Origin: an uncultured Brachyspira sp.
GTDB taxonomy: Bacteria; Spirochaetota; Brachyspiria; Brachyspirales; Brachyspiraceae
DNA length: 19,361 nucleotides
Assembly: GCF_949287625.1 (NCBI RefSeq)
Contig: NZ_CASEGO010000048.1
Location: 1-19,361 of the forward strand
Direction: 5' to 3'
The translations under genes were made by a program, and so were the position numbers. The notes under the pieces are model-generated. The model ran no database searches and was not told the DNA's origin. It was given only the letters and a program-made list of their open reading frames with translations. Below, one piece after another: positions 13,631-19,361 of this stretch. Each line of letters opens with the position of its first letter. The stretch's first letter is position 1.

Positions 13631-15091
13631 ATGTTTAATTATCTACAAAGAATAGGTAAATCTCTAATGGTTCCAGTAGCTGTACTTCCAGCGGCTGCTA
13701 TTTTGTTGGGTATTGGTTATTGGATTGACCCTAATGGTTGGGGCGGAGGAAGCCCTGTTGCGGCATTCTTTATTAAGGCAGGCGGGGCTATTATTGATAA
13801 TATGCCTATATTGTTTGCTATTGGTGTGGCATTTGGTATGTCTAAAGATAGAAACGGAGCTGCTGCTTTGGCGGGGCTTGTTGCTTTTTTGGTTGTAACA
13901 ACTCTTTTAGCACCTGCTACAGTTGCTATGATTCAAAGTAAAGATGTTGCTGAAGTACCTGCTGGTTTTGCTAAAATTAATAACCAATTTATAGGAATAC
14001 TTTGCGGAGTTATAGCAGGCGGTTTGTATAATAAGTTTGCTGAGGTAAAACTACCTGAATTTTTGGCATTTTTCAGCGGAAGAAGATTTGTACCTATAAT
14101 TACTTCTGTAGTTATGATGGTAGTATCTTTCATCTTAATGGTTATTTGGCCTGCAATTTACGGAGCTTTGGTGGCTTTTGGTGAGGCTATAATAGGTCTT
14201 GGTCCTATAGGTGCTGGTATATACGGCTTCTTCAACAGACTTTTAATCCCTGTTGGTTTGCACCATGCTCTTAACTCAGTATTCTGGTTTGACGTTGCTG
14301 GTATTAATGATATACCTAATTTCTTAGGCGGTCAGGCTTCTATAGATGCAGGTACTGCTACTATAGGTGTTACTGGTATGTATCAGGCAGGATTTTTCCC
14401 TATTATGATGTTTGGTCTTTTAGGTGCTTGTGTGGCTTTTGTGAAAAATGCTAAACCTGAAAATAAAAATAAAATTAAATCTATAATGCTTGCAGCTGGT
14501 TTTGCAAGTTTCTTTACTGGTGTTACTGAACCTATAGAGTTTTCATTTATGTTTGTAGCTCCTGTATTATATGTTATACATGCTTTGCTTACTTGTATAT
14601 CTTTGATTATTTCTGCTAGCTTCAAATGGATGGCTGGTTTCGGATTCTCTGCTGGTTTAATAGACTTGTTATTATCTACTAAAAACCCTCTAGCTACTCA
14701 TTGGTACATGCTTATCGTACAGGGTATAGTATTCTTTATACTTTATTTTGTTATATTTGATTTTGCTATTAGAAAATTTAATCTTAAAACTCCTGGAAGA
14801 GAAGATGATGATGAAGCAGAAGTAGAGGTTACTGTTTCAGGTGATGCTTCTTATGCTGAAAAAGCATTAATGCTTCTTCCTTTACTTGGAGGTATTGAAA
14901 ATATAGTTGATATTGATAACTGTGCTACTAGATTAAGATTAGAAGTTAAAGATAACACTATTATACAGGCTTCTGAAATTAAAAAATTGTTCCCCGGAGT
15001 TTTAACACCTGGAAAAACTTCTGTACAGGTAATTGTAGGACCTAAAGTACAATTCTTGGCAGATGAGTTTAAGAAAATAGCCAAAAAATAA
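13631..15091 (+). CDS. nagE: PTS permease EIICB, GlcNAc/glucose type
   Basis: A membrane permease that imports a sugar and phosphorylates it. The EIIC part (about 1-390) has many hydrophobic helices, the start MFNYLQRIGKSLMVPVAVLP, the block LLIPVGLHHALNSVFWFD with its histidines, and GVTEPIEF (the GITE motif with the substrate-contacting Glu). The EIIB part (about 405-486) carries the phosphorylated Cys431 in DNCATRLRLEVKD. The LHHALNSVFWFDVAGIND block resembles NagE-type GlcNAc permeases more than PtsG, so GlcNAc is the likelier substrate; glucose is not excluded. There is no EIIA domain; the divergent EIIA gene supplies it. GGAGG lies 4 nt before the start. A strong terminator follows. Confidence 0.88.
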   Translation: MFNYLQRIGKSLMVPVAVLPAAAILLGIGYWIDPNGWGGGSPVAAFFIKAGGAIIDNMPILFAIGVAFGMSKDRNGAAALAGLVAFLVVTTLLAPATVAMIQSKDVAEVPAGFAKINNQFIGILCGVIAGGLYNKFAEVKLPEFLAFFSGRRFVPIITSVVMMVVSFILMVIWPAIYGALVAFGEAIIGLGPIGAGIYGFFNRLLIPVGLHHALNSVFWFDVAGINDIPNFLGGQASIDAGTATIGVTGMYQAGFFPIMMFGLLGACVAFVKNAKPENKNKIKSIMLAAGFASFFTGVTEPIEFSFMFVAPVLYVIHALLTCISLIISASFKWMAGFGFSAGLIDLLLSTKNPLATHWYMLIVQGIVFFILYFVIFDFAIRKFNLKTPGREDDDEAEVEVTVSGDASYAEKALMLLPLLGGIENIVDIDNCATRLRLEVKDNTIIQASEIKKLFPGVLTPGKTSVQVIVGPKVQFLADEFKKIAKK

Positions 15092-15122
15092 TTTAGTTAT
15101 TATAACATTTAAAAGTATTATG

Positions 15123-15157
15123 ACCTGCAGTATTATTATTTTACTGCAGGTTTTTTT
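15123..15157 (+). terminator. Rho-independent terminator after EIICB
   Basis: ACCTGCAGTA (15123-15132) pairs perfectly with TACTGCAGGT (15142-15151) around 9 nt, followed by a run of T. It separates EIICB from the tetra-EIIB gene, which may still be reached by read-through. Confidence 0.92.
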
Positions 15158-15232
15158 ATGTTCTATTATATAGAAATAAAATAAATATTGTGTTAATATT
15201 ATTAAATAATTAAATATTATGAGGCTTGTTAA

Positions 15233-16213
15233 ATGAAAGATAATAAAAAAGATATAAAATTTATACTTCCTTTAAGCTTGTTAGGGGGAAGAGAAAATAT
15301 ATTAAAAGTAAATAATTGTGCTACTAGATTAAGATTAGAAGTAAAGGATATGAGTAAGGTTAATGTAGAAGAGATAAAAAAATATTATCCAGCTGTACAA
15401 AAAATAAGCGATACAGAGGTTCATATAGTTGTGGGTACTAATGCCAGTTTGCTTGCTGAATCTTTAGAAAAAATATTGGCTTCCGATGATAGTTCATGCA
15501 ATATGGCATTCTTGCTTCTTCCTATGCTTGGAGGAATAGATAATATAGTAAAAATAAATAATTGTGCTACTAGATTAAGACTTGAAGTAAAAAATGCTGA
15601 TAAAGTTAATGAGGAAAAATATTATCCCGTAATACAAAAAATAAGTCCTACAGAGGTTCATGTAGTAGTTGGTATTAAGGCCTTTGATCTAGCTGATGAA
15701 TTATCAAAGATTTTAAATGACTCTGATGATAATACAGATTATTCTAATAGAGCTTTGCTGCTTATTCCTATGCTTGGAGGAATAGAAAATATAGTAAAAG
15801 TAAATAATTGTGCTACTAGACTTAGACTTGAAGTGAAAGATATAAATAAAGTTGATGCTGAAGAGATAAAAAAATATTATCCAGCTGTACAAAAAATAAG
15901 TGATACAGAGGTGCATGTAGTAGTAGGCACTGATGCTAGTTTGCTTGCTGATGCTTTGAGAAAATTATTAGGAAGTGAGAAAGTAAAAACAGTTTTGCTT
16001 ATTCCTTTGGTTGGCGGAATAGAAAATATAGTGAAAGTAGATAATTGTGCTACTAGATTAAGACTTGAAGTGAAAGACATGAGTAAAGTTAATACTGAAG
16101 AGATAATGAAGTATTATCCAGCTTTAGAAAAAATAAATAATAATGAGCTTCATATAGTAGTAGGTACAGACGCTAATTTACTTGCTAATGAGTTTAAAAC
16201 ATTTACTTTATAA
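15233..16213 (+). CDS. Tandem four-EIIB-domain PTS protein (no EIIC, no EIIA)
   Basis: A 326-residue soluble protein made of four glucose-type EIIB domains in a row: about residues 10-82, 92-162, 173-247 and 252-326. Each has the phosphorylation motif NCATRLRLEVK, with Cys29, Cys111, Cys193 and Cys272 all intact. Each also has a leading GGxxNI(V/L)K and a trailing E(V/L)H(I/V)VVG stretch. Domain 2 lacks three residues after its Cys motif (NEEKYYP instead of VEEIKKYYP). The nearest relative in the window is the EIIB domain of the upstream EIICB, from which it probably arose by duplication. There is no membrane segment or signal peptide. TGAGG sits 8 nt before ATG 15233; no strong promoter is evident. 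The role is unknown: phosphoryl buffer, competitor for EIIA, or PTS-linked sensor are options. Confidence 0.9.
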   Translation: MKDNKKDIKFILPLSLLGGRENILKVNNCATRLRLEVKDMSKVNVEEIKKYYPAVQKISDTEVHIVVGTNASLLAESLEKILASDDSSCNMAFLLLPMLGGIDNIVKINNCATRLRLEVKNADKVNEEKYYPVIQKISPTEVHVVVGIKAFDLADELSKILNDSDDNTDYSNRALLLIPMLGGIENIVKVNNCATRLRLEVKDINKVDAEEIKKYYPAVQKISDTEVHVVVGTDASLLADALRKLLGSEKVKTVLLIPLVGGIENIVKVDNCATRLRLEVKDMSKVNTEEIMKYYPALEKINNNELHIVVGTDANLLANEFKTFTL

Positions 16214-16252
16214 AAATAAAAAGTATATTATATTTTCAATATAAAATTAAAT

Positions 16253-16303
16253 AATTATTTGACTGAATATTAAGTTTTATAATTTATATTCTGTCAAATA
16301 ATT
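16253..16303. repeat. 21-bp inverted repeat downstream of the tetra-EIIB gene
   Basis: Arms 16253-16273 and 16283-16303 pair with two mismatches around a 9-nt loop; the inner parts read TTTGACTGAATAT and ATATTCTGTCAAA. It starts 40 nt after the stop codon. Transcribed, it would be a long but AT-rich hairpin followed by TTTCTTCT, so it may end the tetra-EIIB transcript on either strand, or be a paired protein-binding site. Confidence 0.6.
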
Positions 16304-16416
16304 AATTTCTTCTATTATAATTAATCTTCTTATTATATTTTAAGTGAAAAATACCTAATTTTATATTTATTTATATGTTATCGGTCGTAAATGTGAAATA
16401 TAATGATAAAAATCTA

Positions 16417-16431
16417 TTTATGCGTCATAAA
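16417..16431. promoter_or_regulatory. Small palindrome abutting the ABC ATPase promoter (candidate operator)
   Basis: TTTATG CGT CATAAA, a perfect 6-bp inverted repeat with a 3-nt centre, ends 3 nt before the -35 box at 16435. Position suggests an activator or repressor site. Confidence 0.3.
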
Positions 16432-16434
16432 AAC

Positions 16435-16463
16435 TTGACAATTATATAAAAAACTATTAAACT
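16435..16463 (+). promoter_or_regulatory. Sigma70-like promoter of the sugar ABC ATPase gene
   Basis: TTGACA (16435-16440), a 17-nt spacer and TAAACT (16458-16463). The leader would be about 100 nt; GGAAGGAG (16561-16568) precedes ATG 16574. Apart from this, the inverted repeat and the small palindrome, the 360-bp gap is plain A/T. Confidence 0.55.
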
Positions 16464-16573
16464 TTAAAAATATATGATTTTTTAATGATTTTAGAAATTT
16501 TTTGCTTAAAATAACTTGGATATATTAGGTATATAAAAAAGTAATATATTATAAATAAAAGGAAGGAGTTATT

Positions 16574-17689
16574 ATGTCAAGTATAAAATTTGAGCATGTA
16601 AGAAAAGTATATGATAATAAGGTAGAAGTAGTTAAGGATTTCAGTTTAGATATAGAAGATAAGGAATTTGTTATTCTTGTAGGTCCTTCTGGCTGCGGAA
16701 AATCTACAACACTTCGTATGATAGCAGGATTAGAAGATATAACAGACGGCAAACTCTATATTGGCGATAGATTAGTGAATGATGTAGCTCCAAAAGATAG
16801 AGACATTGCGATGGTTTTCCAGAACTATGCTTTATATCCTCATATGTCAGTATTTAAAAATATGGCATTTGGTTTGGAATTAAGAAAAACTCCGAAAGAT
16901 GAAATAAAAAAACGTGTTGAATGGGCTGCTAAAGTTCTTGATATATCTCATTTATTAGACAGAAAGCCTAAAGCATTATCAGGAGGTCAGCGTCAGAGGG
17001 TGGCTTTAGGAAGAGCTATGGTAAGAAATCCGTCAGTATTTTTATTAGATGAGCCTTTATCAAACCTTGATGCCAAATTAAGAGTACAGATGCGTACAGA
17101 ATTAATTAAACTTCATAAACAGCTTCAAACTACTTTTGTATATGTAACTCATGACCAAGTAGAGGCTATGACTATGGGTACTAGGATTGTTGTTATGAAA
17201 GACGGCGATATTATGCAGGTCGATGATGCTAAAACACTTTATAATAGTCCTAAAAATTTATTTGTAGCCGGATTTATTGGTGCTCCTCAGATGAATTTTA
17301 TAAATGCTGTTTTAACTAAAAAAAGCGGAAAATGGTATGCTAGTTTTGACAGATATGAAATTGAACTTAATAATGATAGAATTTCAAAAGTTGATGATTC
17401 TTACGACGGAAAAGAAGTTGTACTTGGAATAAGACCAGAAAATGTTTCTTTATATAAAGATAAATCAGAAAGCAATTCTCCAAATTTAATACAGGCTATT
17501 ATTGATGTTATTGAGATGATAGGTTCTGAAAGTTATTTGTATATGAACTTCGGAGATTCTCAAATTACTATAAGGATAAATACAAGTGATGATTATGAAA
17601 GAGATCAGCATGCATTTATGGATTTTGATTTAAATAGACTTCATATATTTGACAAAAATACTCAGAAAAATATTTTAGTAGAGCAGTAA
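16574..17689 (+). CDS. Sugar ABC transporter ATPase, MsmX/UgpC/MalK family
   Basis: A cytoplasmic ATPase of 371 residues that powers CUT1-type sugar importers. Walker A GPSGCGKST (37-45), Q-loop Gln83 (VFQNYALYPHMSV), signature LSGGQRQRVALGRA (135-148), Walker B VFLLDEP (155-161), D-loop SNLDAKLR and H-loop His193 (VTHDQ) are all intact. A C-terminal TOBE-like regulatory region follows from about 235 (GIRPENV). The length is normal for the family. No permease or binding-protein gene is beside it. In several bacteria one such ATPase (MsmX) serves several sugar transporters, and this one may do so too. It has its own promoter and a terminator. Confidence 0.9.
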   Translation: MSSIKFEHVRKVYDNKVEVVKDFSLDIEDKEFVILVGPSGCGKSTTLRMIAGLEDITDGKLYIGDRLVNDVAPKDRDIAMVFQNYALYPHMSVFKNMAFGLELRKTPKDEIKKRVEWAAKVLDISHLLDRKPKALSGGQRQRVALGRAMVRNPSVFLLDEPLSNLDAKLRVQMRTELIKLHKQLQTTFVYVTHDQVEAMTMGTRIVVMKDGDIMQVDDAKTLYNSPKNLFVAGFIGAPQMNFINAVLTKKSGKWYASFDRYEIELNNDRISKVDDSYDGKEVVLGIRPENVSLYKDKSESNSPNLIQAIIDVIEMIGSESYLYMNFGDSQITIRINTSDDYERDQHAFMDFDLNRLHIFDKNTQKNILVEQ

Positions 17690-17727
17690 GTTATAATAAA
17701 ATAATAATAGTTTAAATAATAATACTA

Positions 17728-17763
17728 AAATAAGGCTTTGCTTTTTAATGCAGAGCCTTATTT
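17728..17763. terminator. Bidirectional terminator between ABC ATPase and dus
   Basis: AAATAAGGCTTTGC (17728-17741) pairs with GCAGAGCCTTATTT (17750-17763), 14 bp with one G-U, around 8 nt. A/T flanks on both sides suit two converging transcripts. Confidence 0.85.
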
Positions 17764-17782
17764 ATTATGAATATTTGAATTA

Positions 17783-18757
17783 TTAAGATATTATGCTGTC
17801 TAATATTTTAAATAATTCTTCTTTGCTTTCGCATTTCATAAGATCAATTTTTTTTTCCATTTTATATCCTGTGAGATATTTCATAACAAACTTACGCATA
17901 AAATGTATACCGCTTATTTCACCATACAGCTCACAGCAGCCGTTTATATGTTCTTTAATAATGTTTTTTAAGCTTTCATTTTCTGTTATATCATTATTAT
18001 AATCATCATTATCTTCAAATATTGTGTTAAGCTCTCTAAATATCCAAGGATTGCCAACAGCACCTCTGCCCACCATTATGCCGTCTACATTTGATATATT
18101 AAATGCTTTTAATGCATCTTCTTTAGTTTTTATATCCCCATTTCCTATTAGTATATAATCTTTTCCAAGTGCCTCTTTTACTTTTGCTATAGCTTCCCAG
18201 TCAGCAGTGCCTCTGTACAAATCACTTGCATATCTTCCATGCAGACTCAAAAAACATGCTCCGTTTTCTTTTAATGCTAATGCTCTTTCTATTTCTCCGC
18301 CTTCTCCTCGTTTGAGTCCAAGTCTTATTTTTACACTTACAGGCAGAGGAGACACACTTTTTACAGCCTTTAGTATGGAAACCATTTTATCCGTATCTTC
18401 TAAAAGACCAGCCCCTCCGTTATTTTTTACTACTTTTTTGGTAGGGCAGCCCATATTAATGTCTATAAATGAAAATCCGCTTAAATTAGTTATTTCTATT
18501 GCCCTTTTATAATCATCTTCATTAGCTCCGAATAACTGAAGTGATATTGGATATTCATCTTCTTTATGTTCCATATATCTGTAAGTTTTTTTAACCTGCC
18601 TTGCTAAAGCCGCAGCACTTACAAGCTCTGTTATAAGAAGTCCTGCTCCGAATCTTCTTGATAATCTTCTAAATACATAATCAGTATATCCAGCCATTGG
18701 TGCTAGAAAAAATCTTGAGGGTATATTTACACCTTCTATTGTTATGCCTCTTTTCAT
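17783..18757 (-). CDS. dusB: tRNA-dihydrouridine synthase, DusB type
   Basis: An FMN-dependent enzyme that reduces specific uridines of tRNA to dihydrouridine. The 324 residues are of usual length. Visible motifs: LAPMAGYTDYVFRRL (18-32), the QLFG strand, catalytic Cys104 in DINMGCPTKKVVKNNGGAGLL, Lys143 in VKIRLG, His173 in LHGR, GNGD (205-208) and GRGAVGNPWIF (230-240) of the FMN phosphate site. AAGGAAG lies just before the start. It is transcribed toward the ABC ATPase, with a shared terminator between. Assignment to DusB rather than another Dus subfamily rests on general resemblance only. Confidence 0.9.
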   Translation of the reverse strand: MKRGITIEGVNIPSRFFLAPMAGYTDYVFRRLSRRFGAGLLITELVSAAALARQVKKTYRYMEHKEDEYPISLQLFGANEDDYKRAIEITNLSGFSFIDINMGCPTKKVVKNNGGAGLLEDTDKMVSILKAVKSVSPLPVSVKIRLGLKRGEGGEIERALALKENGACFLSLHGRYASDLYRGTADWEAIAKVKEALGKDYILIGNGDIKTKEDALKAFNISNVDGIMVGRGAVGNPWIFRELNTIFEDNDDYNNDITENESLKNIIKEHINGCCELYGEISGIHFMRKFVMKYLTGYKMEKKIDLMKCESKEELFKILDSIIS

Positions 18758-18790
18758 ATCTTCCTTAAAAATAATTAAATTTTTTGATAT

Positions 18791-18818
18791 AATATAACAA
18801 TTAATAAAAAAACTTCAA
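18791..18818 (-). promoter_or_regulatory. Candidate promoter of the dus gene
   Basis: On the minus strand, TTGAAG (18818-18813), a 16-nt spacer and TATATT (18796-18791); start near 18784, leader about 27 nt. Confidence 0.45.
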
Positions 18819-18875
18819 TATCATATCATTATTAAATATCTTGTTTCAAAAGTAATTTTATTTATGATTGCAGAG

Positions 18876-18904
18876 GCTATACTAAAAATTCTTAAGTTTG
18901 TCAA
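18876..18904 (-). promoter_or_regulatory. Outward (leftward) sigma70-like promoter in left end of repeat element 3, facing dus
   Basis: On the minus strand, TTGACA (18904-18899), 17 nt, then TATAGC (18881-18876). It points at the dus gene with a leader of about 110 nt. Confidence 0.5.
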
Positions 18905-19104
18905 TTTTTTTATTCAACTTTTTCCCGCCGCAAAAAGTTGCTGCCAAAGGCACGCTTCGCGAAAGTGCAAGTCTAAAATAATACTAAATATTACTAAGTT
19001 TAGCCTGAAATGTAGCCTTTCGCTGCCGAAGGCACGCAGAGCGGGCACGACGGTGTGCTTCGCAGGGCTAGTCCCCGCAAATACTAAATTTAAAAATTTA
19101 TTTT

Positions 19105-19133
19105 TTGACAAATTATAGTCGTTTAGGTATATA
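19105..19133 (+). promoter_or_regulatory. Outward (rightward) sigma70-like promoter in right end of repeat element 3
   Basis: TTGACA (19105-19110), 17 nt, TATATA (19128-19133). It reads toward the antisense strand of the partial transposase gene. Confidence 0.5.
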
Positions 19134-19294
19134 CTGCTGTAGTCATATAAAAGAACGGCATTTTTAATATAAAATTATTTGTCAAGTAGTTTTGAAACAA
19201 ATCTAATAAAAACTATAACTAATTTTATTGATTAGTCTTAAAAAAACAGAACACCTAAAAAGAAAAAATTGCACGGGTTCCATACATATTGCAT

Positions 19295-19361
19295 TTAAGT
19301 ATTCCTTAATTTCTTAAAGTATAGCATAGGAGTATCATAATTTAAAGTAGAATGTATTCTT
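19295..19361 (-). CDS. 3' end of an IS3-family-type transposase (partial)
   Basis: A minus-strand frame entering from the right edge encodes RIHSTLNYDTPMLYFKKLRNT before TAA (19297-19295). R-x-HS-x-LNY-x-TP-x-x-YF is the conserved C-terminal tail of IS3-family OrfB (rve integrase) transposases. The catalytic DDE part is outside the window, so intactness cannot be judged. About 25 bp past the stop, plus-strand TGCACGGGTTCC (19270-19281) could be the terminal inverted repeat, since IS3 ends begin with TG, but the other end is not visible. In 19137-19269 I see only A/T-rich sequence and a weak hairpin (ACTAAT/ATTAGT). Confidence 0.65.
   Translation of the reverse strand, partial: RIHSTLNYDTPMLYFKKLRNT

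Larger units (their letters stand above)
18876..19136. repeat. GC-richer intergenic repeat element 3
   Basis: About 260 bp related to elements 1 and 2. The left end TATACT (18878-18883) then AAGTTTGTCAATTTTTT matches element 1; the right end TTTTGACAAA (19103-19112) then GTTTAGGTATATACTG (19121-19136) matches 573-588 exactly over the last 16 bases. Inside are a near-palindrome with core CGCTTCGCGAAAGTG (18950-18968) and GCACGCAGAGCG (19032-19043). Short open frames on both strands are not credible genes. This is a compact form compared with element 1. Confidence 0.7.

Noticed and set aside
15092..15232. Tetra-EIIB as a broken extension of EIICB by frameshift
   Set aside because: EIICB ends normally with a complete EIIB domain and a strong terminator, and the tetra-EIIB gene has its own start codon and ribosome site.
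18864..19118. Open frames on both strands in repeat element 3 (84 and 65 codons)
   Set aside because: They overlap each other, cover the repeat's terminal sequences and resemble no protein family.

Overview
The window looks like chromosome of a very AT-rich spirochaete, most probably Brachyspira. This rests on the strong A/T bias, a secreted ankyrin-repeat protein, small signal-peptide-bearing beta-barrel proteins ending in Phe, and protein sequences that look spirochaetal. The genus call is inference; no rRNA or other marker is present.

Layout. (1) 1-101: the 3' end of an unidentified gene. (2) 101-911: a cluster of GC-richer, non-coding repeat elements bounded by TTGACA/TATATA promoter-like ends. 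A related copy lies at 18876-19136, close to the 3' end of an IS3-type transposase at the right edge (minus strand). (3) 921-2189 (-): iron-sulfur L-cysteine desulfidase. It is divergent from a galactokinase-like GHMP kinase (2424-3605) whose sugar and phosphate loops are degenerate. (4) 3761-4865: prfB (release factor 2) with a canonical programmed +1 frameshift. (5) 5068-6365: two paralogous outer-membrane beta-barrel proteins, then a convergent ankyrin-repeat protein (6371-7651, -). (6) 7828-10172: a compact plus-strand run of HD-domain hydrolase, nicotinamidase, O6-alkylguanine-DNA alkyltransferase and GNAT acetyltransferase behind one good sigma70 promoter. (7) 10236-12765: a cytoplasmic NtrB-type histidine kinase overlapping an NtrC-type sigma54 activator. 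(8) 12859-16213: a PTS cluster. A stand-alone EIIA (-) is divergent from an EIICB sugar permease (+), followed by a gene encoding four tandem EIIB domains and nothing else. (9) 16574-17689: an orphan MsmX/UgpC-type sugar ABC ATPase. (10) 17783-18757 (-): a DusB-type tRNA-dihydrouridine synthase.

How the parts work together. The PTS block is the coherent system. EIIA should pass phosphate from HPr to the EIIB domain of the NagE-like EIICB, which imports and phosphorylates a hexose or amino sugar. The tetra-EIIB protein keeps all four phosphorylatable cysteines but has no EIIC or EIIA part, so it could compete for, store or sense phosphoryl groups from the same EIIA. That role is a hypothesis. 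A perfect 10-bp inverted repeat next to the EIICB promoter is a plausible shared operator. The nearby MsmX-type ATPase would power sugar ABC importers encoded elsewhere.

Most novel points: the tetra-EIIB protein; the repeat family whose ends carry outward-facing near-consensus sigma70 promoters, all with exactly 17-nt spacers; and the galactokinase homologue with substituted active-site motifs. No rRNA, tRNA or CRISPR array was seen.
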